Source of the DNA: JADKCL01 sp031415375
Lineage (GTDB): Bacteria; Bacteroidota; Bacteroidia; J057; JADKCL01
Assembly (NCBI GenBank): GCA_031415375.1
Contig: JANORP010000287.1
Location: 1 to 39,193, forward strand
Length of the DNA stretch: 39,193 bases
Reading direction: 5' to 3'
Shown piece by piece: positions 8,274-16,903 of this stretch (position 1 is the first letter of the stretch; each line of letters opens with the position of its first letter). The notes under the pieces were generated by a model, which worked only from the letters and a program-made list of their open reading frames with translations, was not told the origin of the DNA and ran no database searches. The translations under genes were made by a program, and so were the position numbers.

Positions 8274-10523
8274 CTATTGAGCGATCATCAATTTGCCCCG
8301 GCTATTTTCTTTGCCCAGTTGAATGTCGTAGAAATAGACTCCATTGCTGAGGCTGGGCAATGCTAAGCTGCGGGAATAAGTGCCGATTCCAAATTGGCCG
8401 AGACTGGCTTCAAAGACCACTTTGCCCGACACGTCGAGCAGTCGCATCGTCGCATCACTCTGAGCTGCAAAACCCATTGTGAGGGTGAGGCGATCCTTGG
8501 CCGGATTGGGATAGATTTCCAAAAGATGATTTCCCTCTGAAACACCCTCGACCACATGCATGATCTCGCTGTAGGAGGAAAAACCATCGTAGTCTTCTTC
8601 ACGGATGCGGTAATAACCCTCCCCATTGAGGGGTGATTCATCCACAAAATAGTAGGTATGCAGGCTGCGGCTATTTTGGATCGCGCTTATCAAGCCAGCA
8701 GGTTCCCAGTCAAAGCCATTTTGTTCGCCATCAATCGTAGGACTGCCACGCTCGATATAAAATGCACGGCTCCCATTTTCCTCTAGCGTCTCCCAGTTCA
8801 CATGGACTTTACCATCGACGGCCATGGCGTTCACATTGCCATATTTCACAGGTAGCGGACCACCATCCCAGCTCACGACGTAGTCGCAGTCGTCGGCGGC
8901 ATACCCATCGACCATCAAATAATAGGTCTGCCCAACGATGAGCCCTGAGGCAGTGATGGTGCCACTGGATTGCGTCGTTGGATTGAAGCAGTTGGAAACT
9001 GCCGTGAAGTTGGTGCAATTGGTCGTGGAAAAGACCTGTGCCTGGATCCCGTTGCCATGGTAACAATTATAGACATTGAAAAAGAAATGTACCACGGAAG
9101 TGTCGGCGACGAAGCTCCACCAAGAATTGTTCTCTATCGTGCCACAAAATGTACTCGGCAAGTTGCCAGGCCCATCAGAGGTATAAACGAGGGTGTCCGT
9201 CGTTCCGCAAAATGTGGTATAACCCGTGATGTTGGTCGCTGCTGCACAAGCATTGGTCGCTGGCGGATTGCTACCACAAGGGACTGGCGGCCGACACGTA
9301 TCTACCACGATATTGAAGGGCGTGCAATTGGGCATAGGCTTGGTATCGATCATGAAATAATAGGTACCTGCCGCTGGCAACAGCGTGCCGACCAAAGTCG
9401 GATTTCCATAGATACTTACGTTTTTGGCAATGCAGGTTGTTCCGACTGTGCTGGGGCATCCATTATAGACAAACAAGCCAGCCCAGCTGGAAGTCCCCGT
9501 CGTGAAAATATCGACGCATTGTGGCCCAGGAATGGTATAGCTGAAGATGAAATCTTCACCGTTCATATAGAGATCGGCGCAAGCTTGCGTACTGTTGTAA
9601 TCATTCCCGAAACCGCAAGTCGTGAGCCCCGGCTGATTGTAGGGCAACCCAGCAATGAGCCTTGGATAGCCGCAAGTCGATCCTGTCGGGCACTTGGAAA
9701 TGGAGATGTTGAAGGCCGTACAAGTCGGCGGCGGCAATGTCGAAACGAGGAAATAATAGACCCCTGCAGCGGTCAATGTGACATTGTTCAAGCTAGGATT
9801 GCCACTACCGTTCGTCGCTTGCGCCACACAAGTCGTGCCCACAATGTTGGGGCAACCATTGTACACAAACAGCCCAACCCAATTGGTGGTGCCTGTAAGT
9901 GAGAGGTTAATGCACTCATTTCCAGGGCTAGTGTATCTGAAAATGAAGTCTTCGCCGTTCATATAGGTGCTGCCGCAGGCATGGGCGCTGGTATAAGTAT
10001 TGCCATTGCCACAAGTCGTGAGGCCTGTATTGGAATATGGCAGGCTCGCGATGAGCATCGGATTCCCGCAATTGACACCAGGCCCAGGCGGATTTGTCAT
10101 CCTATAAGCCAATGTGGTGCAAGTGCCATTGCTGCCACAACCTGCTGGCGGCAGGCTGATGCGGATGCGAAACGTCGCAGTGGCGGTCGCCACCCATACC
10201 AACTCGGGATAGACGGGGAAGCAGAAGTTGTCGTTGAAGGCGCCAGGTAGCGCCGTTCCAGAATTGTCCAAGACCGTAAGGTAGGTGTCAATTCCGTTGC
10301 CCACGCCACCACCTTGGCAGTAGGTAAATGTATAGGTCGCTCCAAATGTGGCTGCAAAGGTGTAGTATTCACCGGCCCGCGCACACGCAATCGTTTGAAA
10401 AGCAGTGCTTGGTGCAATTGCGCCAGCATTGGCGCCGCCTGTACATTGGGCATGCAAATCCGTTTTCTGGCCCAATAGGACGCAGAGGAGGATCAAGGTG
10501 ATCCCGAAGTTGATTGGTCTCAT
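8274..10523 (-). CDS. Large secreted repeat protein with type IX sorting domain
   Basis: 749 residues. The signal peptide is MRPINFGITLILLCVLLGQ plus TDLHAQ. An N-terminal beta-sandwich-like domain spans about 27-145. Two clearly homologous tandem modules of about 130 residues follow (about 151-278 and 283-410). Both carry YMNGEDFIF, a GLFVYNGCP segment, VGTTC, GNP and an AAGxYYF strand with conserved cysteines. A third, diverged module spans about 411-565. Next comes an LPVKYGNVNA...VHVNWET module of the fibronectin-III-like kind common before T9SS domains. The C-terminal type A sorting domain (about 670-749) contains IYPNPAKDRL and LSNGVYFYDI. The modules resemble pre-peptidase C-terminal-like sandwiches. 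No catalytic domain is visible, so adhesion or surface binding is an inference. Confidence 0.82.
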   Translation of the reverse strand: MRPINFGITLILLCVLLGQKTDLHAQCTGGANAGAIAPSTAFQTIACARAGEYYTFAATFGATYTFTYCQGGGVGNGIDTYLTVLDNSGTALPGAFNDNFCFPVYPELVWVATATATFRIRISLPPAGCGSNGTCTTLAYRMTNPPGPGVNCGNPMLIASLPYSNTGLTTCGNGNTYTSAHACGSTYMNGEDFIFRYTSPGNECINLSLTGTTNWVGLFVYNGCPNIVGTTCVAQATNGSGNPSLNNVTLTAAGVYYFLVSTLPPPTCTAFNISISKCPTGSTCGYPRLIAGLPYNQPGLTTCGFGNDYNSTQACADLYMNGEDFIFSYTIPGPQCVDIFTTGTSSWAGLFVYNGCPSTVGTTCIAKNVSIYGNPTLVGTLLPAAGTYYFMIDTKPMPNCTPFNIVVDTCRPPVPCGSNPPATNACAAATNITGYTTFCGTTDTLVYTSDGPGNLPSTFCGTIENNSWWSFVADTSVVHFFFNVYNCYHGNGIQAQVFSTTNCTNFTAVSNCFNPTTQSSGTITASGLIVGQTYYLMVDGYAADDCDYVVSWDGGPLPVKYGNVNAMAVDGKVHVNWETLEENGSRAFYIERGSPTIDGEQNGFDWEPAGLISAIQNSRSLHTYYFVDESPLNGEGYYRIREEDYDGFSSYSEIMHVVEGVSEGNHLLEIYPNPAKDRLTLTMGFAAQSDATMRLLDVSGKVVFEASLGQFGIGTYSRSLALPSLSNGVYFYDIQLGKENSRGKLMIAQ

Positions 10524-10573
10524 AAATTTCCTGCTGACTCGTAAAGATGGTGATAAATATCCAGCAAACCAAG

Positions 10574-10597
10574 CGGGAATTCATCGCAGAATTCCCG
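10574..10597. promoter_or_regulatory. Candidate operator, CGGGAATTC-N6-GAATTCCCG
   Basis: A perfect dyad of two 9-bp arms, centred 62 bases upstream of the minus-strand start at 10523. Its spacing suits a dimeric repressor, but a leader hairpin is equally possible. Confidence 0.4.
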
Positions 10598-10944
10598 TCA
10601 GTCATTCACTATAAATTATTGATAACCAATGTATTGATGTCACATTTGGATGTCCATCAATGGAAGTCATTCAAGACTAAACGCGTAAGAATTGTCTCGC
10701 TTTTGGAGCAGTATCTAGCACAAAATACAAGCGACAATGACAATCCCAAGGCACGTAGGCGAGCGCGTAAGGAATGAAATTTCAATGAGCTCCAACTGTT
10801 ATGCGCAGGACTGTGTGCGCCTCCTCGGTGCATTTTTGGTTGCTAGCACCACCTCCTCCGAAGTAGTAAGGGGTAAAACGGTTTTCGCAAGTCTTCAAGC
10901 TAGCATTTTCGATTTATTGAAATGGGAAAAACGAAGGGTCTTCG

Positions 10945-10952
10945 TATTTTTG
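10945..10952 (+). promoter_or_regulatory. Promoter -7 element of the esterase-like gene
   Basis: TATTTTTG matches TAnnTTTG exactly, 16 bases before the ATG at 10968. The nearest upstream TTG (10917-10919) is 25 bases away, longer than ideal. Its position supports the internal start codon at 10968. Confidence 0.4.
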
Positions 10953-10967
10953 GAGGATAATCATGCT

Positions 10968-12110
10968 ATGGCGATGAGAAAATTGATATTTGGAGGGGTA
11001 TTTTGCCTTTGGGCCATGTGTTGTAACGCACAGATCATCACGGGATCATTTGCTCATGCCAGCAATACACGTGCTTATGACCTGCATTTGCCCGCAAGTT
11101 GGACGCCGGGCAACCGCCTACCCTTGGTTTTGGATTTGCACTACTTGGGGGCAGATGGGCGTGACGAAGATAGCCTCACACAATTTAACCCAATAGCAGA
11201 CGCTGAGGGCTTCATCGTCTGCCACCCATACGGTTTAGGGACCAACTGGAATGTCGGTCAAAACATGCCCTACAATTCGGGGGAACTGGATGTAGATTTC
11301 ATCAGTACCCTTATCGACACGCTCGACGCCCGCTATGGCGTGAACCTAGGCCAAGTGTATGCTGTGGGCATGGGCCAAGGTGGCTTCATGGCGCATCGAC
11401 TCGCTTGCGGGCTGGGTCAGCGCATCGCAGCCGTGGCAGCTGTAGGGGCTAGCATCGCAGACAGCGCTGCTTTTTATTGCCAGGGAAGCCGCCCGGTGCC
11501 ATTGATGCTCATCCACGGCACGGCCGACAGCGTCGTCCCCTATTTCACGGGTTTGCCTGGCATCTGGCCTTCGATTCCAGATCTCATCACCTTCTGGAGC
11601 ACGCGCAATGGCTGTGCTGGCGCACCCATCACCTCAAATCTACCCGACCTCGTCTCAGAAGGCTCCACGATCACCACCCAACGCTGGACCTGCGCTCAAG
11701 GCGCTGAACTACTTCTCTACCAAATCGTCAATGGCGGCTTTGCATGGCCCGGCGCCTCCCGTGACCTCGGGAGCGGCGGCAACCGCAACATGGACATCGA
11801 TGCCAGCCAACATATCTGGGATTTTTTCAAACGCTACGATATCAATGGATTGGTAGCGGTGAATGAAAGTATCACTCGCAGTCAAGGCGTCGCCATCTAT
11901 CCCAATCCAGCCTCCAATATCATCCATGTCATTGCCCAGTCAGGGCAGCTTGGGCAGGTGAGCCTACGCGACCTACAAGGGCGTGTGCTCCCGATCTCCA
12001 GCACCCCAATGGGCCTTCAGGAAATAGAGATCGACGTCATGGACCTGCCAAGCGGCGTCTATTTGCTCCTCATTGACGGTCAGGCACATCGCATTGCCAT
12101 CTTACGATAG
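10968..12110 (+). CDS. Secreted esterase-fold protein lacking catalytic Ser and His, T9SS sorted
   Basis: I chose the ATG at 10968 because it starts a signal peptide (MAMRKLIFGGVFCLWAMCCNAQ) and follows GGAGG and a TAnnTTTG element; this gives 380 residues. Residues about 25-295 have the alpha/beta-hydrolase fold of the LpqC/poly(3-hydroxybutyrate) depolymerase-like family, with segments such as LPLVLDLHYLGADG and DVDFISTLIDTL. The nucleophile motif, normally GMSxGG, reads GMGQGG: the Ser position is Gly136 (codon GGC, 11373-11375). The His of the usual GGGHTWPG is Phe258 in NGGFAWPG (11739-11741). The Asp of HGTAD is kept (Asp187). A T9SS type A sorting domain follows (YPNPASNII, about 310-380). 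It is probably a surface-exported binding pseudoenzyme rather than an active esterase. Confidence 0.82.
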   Translation: MAMRKLIFGGVFCLWAMCCNAQIITGSFAHASNTRAYDLHLPASWTPGNRLPLVLDLHYLGADGRDEDSLTQFNPIADAEGFIVCHPYGLGTNWNVGQNMPYNSGELDVDFISTLIDTLDARYGVNLGQVYAVGMGQGGFMAHRLACGLGQRIAAVAAVGASIADSAAFYCQGSRPVPLMLIHGTADSVVPYFTGLPGIWPSIPDLITFWSTRNGCAGAPITSNLPDLVSEGSTITTQRWTCAQGAELLLYQIVNGGFAWPGASRDLGSGGNRNMDIDASQHIWDFFKRYDINGLVAVNESITRSQGVAIYPNPASNIIHVIAQSGQLGQVSLRDLQGRVLPISSTPMGLQEIEIDVMDLPSGVYLLLIDGQAHRIAILR

Positions 12111-12126
12111 TCGCTATCACTTGCGC

Positions 12127-12146
12127 AAGGCATCTTCGAATGCCTT
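12127..12146 (+). terminator. Hairpin after the esterase-like gene
   Basis: AAGGCAT-CTTCGA-ATGCCTT forms a 7-bp stem 16 bases after the stop codon. There is no T-run, so termination here is uncertain. Confidence 0.3.
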
Positions 12147-12284
12147 CAAATCACAAGTTCGGGTTGATGGGAATGCCCAGCATTTGGCAGTGGCGCGCGC
12201 CCTACATCCCTGCCTGCTATGCTATAATAGGTAGTGAGCATAGGCCAAATTTTTAGTAATATTGTACCTTTTACTGAAATTTGA

Positions 12285-13298
12285 ATGAAAGAGCGAATCA
12301 CAGGCGCGAGCGATGCCACAGAAAAAGACGATGATATCGTCTTGCGCCCTCAACGGTTTGAGGAATTCACTGGGCAACTCAAGCTCGTGGAAAACCTTCA
12401 AATCTTTGTCAAGGCGGCCGCGATGCGCGGCGATGCGCTCGACCACGTGATCTTGCACGGCCCACCAGGACTCGGCAAGACCACCCTCTCCTACATCATC
12501 GCCAATGAATTGGGAACGAGTATCAGGGCAACGTCGGGACCGATTTTGGAGAAACCGGGCGACCTCGCGGGTTTGCTCACCAATCTGGAACCAAGAGATG
12601 TGCTCTTCATCGATGAGATTCACCGATTGAGCCCTGTTGTAGAGGAATACCTCTACTCTGCCATGGAGGATTTCAAGATCGACATCATGATCGAGTCGGG
12701 TCCCAATGCACGCAGCGTGGAGATTCAACTCAATCCATTTACCCTTGTAGGGGCAACCACCCGCACGGGGCTCCTGACGGCGCCTTTGCTAGCCCGATTT
12801 GGGATCAATTTTAGATTGGAATACTATGACGCGCAGACACTGGCGCGCATCATCCGACGTTCGGCGCAAGTGCTAGATGTGCCAATCGAGAAAGACGCCG
12901 CATTTGAACTCGCAAGACGCAGTCGCGGTACGCCCCGTATCGCGAATAGGCTACTGCGACGGACACGCGACTTTGCGATGGTCAAAGGCGACGGCACCAT
13001 TGGGCTTGGCATCGCCAAGATTGCGTTGGAGGCACTCGATGTGGATGAGGCAGGGCTCGACGATATGGACAACAAAATCCTGCGCACGATCATCGAGAAG
13101 TTCAAGGGTGGCCCGGTCGGATTGAGCACCATCGCGACGGCTGTAGGTGAGGAGGCCGAAACGATCGAGGAGGTTTATGAACCCTACCTCATCATGGAGG
13201 GCTTTCTGAAGCGCACATCGAGAGGCCGCATGGCGACCGAGCGTGCATTTAAACATTTTGGCATCGCACCTAGTGGAGATCAGCATACTCTTTTCTAA
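12285..13298 (+). CDS. ruvB: Holliday junction branch-migration helicase RuvB
   Basis: RuvB is the AAA+ motor that, with RuvA, drives branch migration of Holliday junctions during recombinational repair. The 337 residues are full length. The Walker A motif GPPGLGKT is at 59-66, and Walker B ends in Asp110-Glu111 followed by IHRL. The sensor/arginine-finger region GATTRTGLLTAPLLARFGI is intact. The sensor 2 region contains RGTPRIANRLLRR. The C-terminal winged helix ends in GFLKRTSRGRMATERAFKHFG. The start at 12285 fits the family's N-terminus. The lipoprotein gene begins 39 bases later and queG after that, so the three may be co-transcribed; ruvA is not nearby. Confidence 0.97.
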   Translation: MKERITGASDATEKDDDIVLRPQRFEEFTGQLKLVENLQIFVKAAAMRGDALDHVILHGPPGLGKTTLSYIIANELGTSIRATSGPILEKPGDLAGLLTNLEPRDVLFIDEIHRLSPVVEEYLYSAMEDFKIDIMIESGPNARSVEIQLNPFTLVGATTRTGLLTAPLLARFGINFRLEYYDAQTLARIIRRSAQVLDVPIEKDAAFELARRSRGTPRIANRLLRRTRDFAMVKGDGTIGLGIAKIALEALDVDEAGLDDMDNKILRTIIEKFKGGPVGLSTIATAVGEEAETIEEVYEPYLIMEGFLKRTSRGRMATERAFKHFGIAPSGDQHTLF

Positions 13299-13337
13299 AT
13301 TGTGATCCCGATGGAAGATAAATCAACGAAAAATTAG

Positions 13338-14558
13338 ATGAAACAGCTTCACTTGATTGGTTTGTTTGGCTTGATTGCATTGTTTACCGCATGCGGAGAC
13401 TATGGCGAAGCTCCTTTTTTGGAAAAGGCTGATCCACGAGGTCAGATTCTGGCGACCTCACTCATGGAGACTTGGACAGCGCCGCAGGTAGATTCCATCA
13501 TCAATACCATAGGCGGCGGTGCAACTTCCTTTTTGCATGTCACTTATGGCGTAGCTGTCTATAAAATGGTCTATCGCACAGTCGATCCCCATGGTAAGCT
13601 CACGATTGCATCAGGTGCATTTTGCGTGCCGACGGGCGATGGCCTGGAGGCTATGCCACTCGTGAGTTATCAACATGGTACAGAAACCAAAGACGCCAAT
13701 GCAGCTAGCCGCCGCAGCGATGAGATCGTGATCGGTATCGTTTACGCCACAAGTGGGTACTTGTGCGCGATGCCCGACTTGCTGGGATTGGGTGATAGCC
13801 CGGGGCTGCATCCTTATATCCACGCCACATCAGAAGCCACGGCTGTGATCGACATGTTGCGTGCCTGTCGCGACTTTGCCCCCAAAGTCGGCAGGGCTTG
13901 GGACAAGCGCCTGTTCCTATTTGGATATTCTCAGGGAGGCCACGCAACGATGGCTACCCACCGTGAAATACAAAATTACTACGAGCCAGAATTTGTCGTC
14001 ACTGGTTCGGCCCCGATGGCAGGTCCCTATGATTGCTCAGGGGTACAGGAGCAGGTGATCACGAGCTTCAATTCCTATCCTACGCCAGGCTATTTGCCTT
14101 ATGTGATCTTCAGCTATGACCTCGTCTATGATTTGGTGGCAGACCCGACCGACTTGCTCAAGCCGCCCTACGATTCGATCATTCCTCCGATGTTTGACGG
14201 CAGGTTCAGCATTGGAGAAATTAACAATGTTTCCAATCCAGTACCGCGCTTGATGATCAAAGATTCTGTGATGGCTGCCTATGAGGCCGACCCCAACCAT
14301 CCCCTGAAAGTAGCCTTGCGCAAAAACGATCTTTATGACTGGATCCCCAAGACTCCTGTCAAGATGTTTTATTGCAGCAGCGACGACCAAGTGAGTTACC
14401 AAAACTCGATTGTGGCTTACAATCACTTCGTCGCAGCAGGTGCGACGACCGTGAGCCTCTTTGAAACCGCCGACAATCTTACCCATGGCGAGTGTGCATT
14501 GCCGACGATGCTGTTTGGGAAGTTGTACATTGATTCATTGAAGGCATTGCCACACTAA
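13338..14558 (+). CDS. Lipase-like alpha/beta-hydrolase lipoprotein
   Basis: 406 residues beginning with a lipoprotein signal peptide: the lipobox LFTAC puts the lipidated Cys at 19, so it is anchored in the envelope. The body resembles the secretory-lipase group of alpha/beta hydrolases. The nucleophile motif GYSQGGH has Ser198. SSDDQVSY supplies an acid at 349/350, and His383 sits in LTHGEC, so a complete triad appears present. SYQHGTET and MPDLLGLGDSPG match the oxyanion and cap regions of that family. The likely activity is ester or lipid hydrolysis, substrate unknown. It lies between ruvB (39 bases) and queG (22 bases) on the same strand. Confidence 0.82.
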   Translation: MKQLHLIGLFGLIALFTACGDYGEAPFLEKADPRGQILATSLMETWTAPQVDSIINTIGGGATSFLHVTYGVAVYKMVYRTVDPHGKLTIASGAFCVPTGDGLEAMPLVSYQHGTETKDANAASRRSDEIVIGIVYATSGYLCAMPDLLGLGDSPGLHPYIHATSEATAVIDMLRACRDFAPKVGRAWDKRLFLFGYSQGGHATMATHREIQNYYEPEFVVTGSAPMAGPYDCSGVQEQVITSFNSYPTPGYLPYVIFSYDLVYDLVADPTDLLKPPYDSIIPPMFDGRFSIGEINNVSNPVPRLMIKDSVMAAYEADPNHPLKVALRKNDLYDWIPKTPVKMFYCSSDDQVSYQNSIVAYNHFVAAGATTVSLFETADNLTHGECALPTMLFGKLYIDSLKALPH

Positions 14559-14580
14559 ATATAAAGTGTAGCAGAGAAAT

Positions 14581-15495
14581 ATGAATCGAGATTCCCTCAC
14601 AATCGCCATCAAGCAGCAATTGGCGTTGCAAGGCTTTGATCTTGTGGGGATTTCCAAGGCTGGGTTTCTGGAGCAAGAAGCGGGGGACCTCACGCAATGG
14701 CTGCAGGAAGGCCGTCATGGCACCATGGGCTGGATGGAGAATCACTTCGACATGCGCCTCGATCCGCGCCTACTGGTAGAGGGAGCCAAATCCGTCATCA
14801 GTGTATTGCTCAATTATTGCCCAGATCCTGCTGACCATCAACCTGCCGATGCGCCCAAAATCTCGACCTACGCCTGGGGCGAAGACTACCACAAGGTGAT
14901 TAAGCACAAGCTGCACCGTGTCTTGGAATGGATGCAGGCCAATGTCGGGGCTGTGAATGCACGTGTCTTCACCGATTCCGCCCCGGTCATGGACAAGGCT
15001 TGGGCCAAGCGTGGTGGCCTCGGCTGGGTCGGCAAGCACACCAATCTCATTCACCCCAAAATGGGATCATGGTATTTCATTGGGGAGATCATCGTCGATT
15101 TGGAGCTGGATTACGACGGCCCGATGAAGGACTATTGCGGCACCTGCACCAAGTGCATCGACGCCTGCCCGACCGAGGCGCTTACCCCCTACCAAATCGA
15201 CAGCCGCAAATGCATCAGCTACCTCACGATCGAATTGCGCGAGGGCATGCCCGCCGAGCTCGCCGCCCAAACCGAAGGCTGGGCCTACGGTTGCGACATC
15301 TGCCAGCAAGTCTGCCCCTGGAATTCATTTGCGACACCCCATGCAGGCGACTTCAAGCCGCTCACACATATTATAGATTACGGGCGAGCGGAATGGGATG
15401 CTTTGGATGAGAAAGAATTTAAGAAGTTGACGAAGCACTCGGCGATGTCGCGGGTGAAGTGGGGGAAGCTGGAGCAGAATTTGCAGAATTCTTAG
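14581..15495 (+). CDS. queG: Epoxyqueuosine reductase QueG
   Basis: QueG reduces epoxyqueuosine to queuosine in the wobble base of tRNAs with GUN anticodons, using cobalamin and two [4Fe-4S] clusters. The clusters are read directly: CGTCTKCIDACP gives Cys186, 189, 192 and 196, and Cys211 plus CDICQQVCPWN (Cys238, 241, 245) completes the second. The cobalamin/active-site segment TDSAPVMDKAWAKRGGLGWV is at about 131-150. At 304 residues it is the short form, ending soon after the second cluster without a HEAT-repeat tail. It is cytoplasmic. The ATG at 14581 gives the normal N-terminus. Confidence 0.95.
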   Translation: MNRDSLTIAIKQQLALQGFDLVGISKAGFLEQEAGDLTQWLQEGRHGTMGWMENHFDMRLDPRLLVEGAKSVISVLLNYCPDPADHQPADAPKISTYAWGEDYHKVIKHKLHRVLEWMQANVGAVNARVFTDSAPVMDKAWAKRGGLGWVGKHTNLIHPKMGSWYFIGEIIVDLELDYDGPMKDYCGTCTKCIDACPTEALTPYQIDSRKCISYLTIELREGMPAELAAQTEGWAYGCDICQQVCPWNSFATPHAGDFKPLTHIIDYGRAEWDALDEKEFKKLTKHSAMSRVKWGKLEQNLQNS

Positions 15496-15510
15496 AATTA
15501 CCAGAATTCT
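15485..15510. terminator. Hairpin over the queG stop codon
   Basis: Two copies of the palindrome AGAATTCT (15485-15492 and 15503-15510) can pair across a 10-base loop that includes the queG stop. It lies between convergent genes. No T-run follows. Confidence 0.3.
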
Positions 15511-15598
15511 CGGTTGGATGAGCTAGTGAATTTGGACATCGATTGAGCAAAGGAAGCGACTTATTTTGGCAATCATACCCTGATCGTACTTCATCTCA

Positions 15599-16606
15599 TC
15601 ATTCAATGAAAATGTGCTGATGATCATCCCAATGCATTTTTTTCAATTTTTCATCTTCGTTGAATTTCATCTCAATCTGCGGAAAGAGGCCATCTACCTT
15701 CATTTGGAGCTGGACGAAGTAGGTCCCTGGTTCAACATCCTCGCCGCTACCCATCATGGTACCGTACTCGCCTGTTAATAGGTTCTGGACAAGCTTCATT
15801 TCAAGGGCATCTGGAAACCATTGGTAAACGTTGACGCTTTGATTTCCCCAAAAACCACAAGCATGGTTCTGAACCATCAAAAATAAATAGCTTGAGTCAG
15901 GTAGCCTTGCTTGGCCGTAGCAATCACCAACAAACGGATCGGGTACCACCCACAATCCTCCAAAATTGATGCAATAAGGCGTATAGCCATCGAAACAACC
16001 GTAGGCTGCTCCATACATTGTGGATCCACTGAAGAATCTAAGGTTTTTGAGGGAATCCCCGTTGAAGGTGAAGGTTGTGTCAGAGATTTCTTCACAAGCA
16101 AAACCAACTGAGAATGTGCTGTCCCCGCTTTCCTTAAAATAATACATGTTCTCGCAATGATCAGGCTCGAGCTCAGGATATGTTATTTCCTTTTGCTTAA
16201 AACGAGTTCGCATATCCTCCCAAGCCTGCCTGGGCGAAACCCCCTGCCCCATTGTGGTCATTTTTTGATCTGTCTGACTCCCAAATACCCATCCTTCTTT
16301 GCCTTGAAAACGAATGTGATACCAATAATCAACACTTTCCTTGATGCGAACCCAATCCCCACGTTCGACGATTAGGCACCGATCCCCCTCATTCAGCTTC
16401 ATGATCACTGGCCCGGTCGAGGACGAATCCCGCAGCCAGATGTCTTTGCCGTGGATGGTGAGGTAGCTTCCATTTGCTTCGGAAGGCGTTTGCTTCAAAT
16501 CGGCATTACTAGCTCCATCAACCGAGGGGCTAGTCGCCGAATCGGTGTTTTGGCTACAACCCCAAAGTAGCAAGACGAGCGATAGAGTGAACTTTGCATT
16601 CTTCAT
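15599..16606 (-). CDS. SH3-domain lipoprotein
   Basis: The ATG at 16606 opens directly into a lipoprotein signal peptide (MKNAKFTLSLVLLLWGC, lipidated Cys17) and gives 335 residues. The open frame extends upstream to 16753, but that part has no export signal. A low-complexity Ser/Thr/Asn linker is followed by a bacterial SH3-like domain (about 47-110), with IWLRDSSSTGPVIMKLNEGD, then GDWVRIK and GKEGWVFGS. SH3 domains of this type often bind cell-wall peptides. The remaining about 220 residues are acidic and rich in aromatic and cysteine residues; I do not recognise them. It converges with queG and diverges from atpD. Confidence 0.75.
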   Translation of the reverse strand: MKNAKFTLSLVLLLWGCSQNTDSATSPSVDGASNADLKQTPSEANGSYLTIHGKDIWLRDSSSTGPVIMKLNEGDRCLIVERGDWVRIKESVDYWYHIRFQGKEGWVFGSQTDQKMTTMGQGVSPRQAWEDMRTRFKQKEITYPELEPDHCENMYYFKESGDSTFSVGFACEEISDTTFTFNGDSLKNLRFFSGSTMYGAAYGCFDGYTPYCINFGGLWVVPDPFVGDCYGQARLPDSSYLFLMVQNHACGFWGNQSVNVYQWFPDALEMKLVQNLLTGEYGTMMGSGEDVEPGTYFVQLQMKVDGLFPQIEMKFNEDEKLKKMHWDDHQHIFIE

Positions 16607-16903
16607 GAGAGGTGATTTTTCCCGGGAATCCATTAAACGCTGCACTACCAACTCAAAAATTCGCAATTGGGTTGTTCTTGAACAATTTGAATGGGGCAAT
16701 CCCGGCACAGCCAAAGTGAACATTTTCAGAAAAATAACAAATTCCCAAATCAAGCCAACGCAAGTTTGTCAGCTATCCATCACACCTTATCAACATCCAC
16801 CCTGTGAACATTTTGCTTTTCCTTCATTGTTAATCTGCAAATGGCTGGCTAACTTTGCACCGATTTTTAGAGAAGACATTAGAATATAGTTTATATATAG
16901 CTC
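16607..16903. other. Divergent region between the SH3 lipoprotein and atpD
   Basis: Just under 300 bases hold the atpD promoter (16827-16857) and, nearer the lipoprotein gene, a dyad TTGTTC-TT-GAACAA at 16672-16685. No further gene is visible. Confidence 0.5.
16827..16857 (+). promoter_or_regulatory. Promoter of atpDC
   Basis: TTG (16827-16829), a 20-base spacer and an exact TAACTTTG (16850-16857) form a textbook Bacteroidota promoter. Transcription should start near 16864, leaving a leader of about 40 bases before the atpD ATG. Confidence 0.7.

Larger units (their letters stand above)
10524..10967. other. Divergent promoter region with a 9-bp inverted repeat
   Basis: This separates two divergent T9SS-cargo genes. 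At 10574-10597, CGGGAATTC and GAATTCCCG form a perfect 9-bp inverted repeat with a 6-base spacer, a candidate operator or 5'-leader hairpin for the minus-strand gene. A plus frame is open from 10737, but it has no signal peptide until the internal ATG at 10968, so I treat that part as non-coding. Confidence 0.5.

Noticed and set aside
8970..9902. 310-codon plus frame
   Set aside because: It is antisense to the 749-residue secreted protein with clear domain repeats; it matches no family.
12223..12228. TATAAT box upstream of ruvB
   Set aside because: It resembles a sigma-70 -10 element, but Bacteroidota promoters use TAnnTTTG and no TTG element stands at the right distance upstream.
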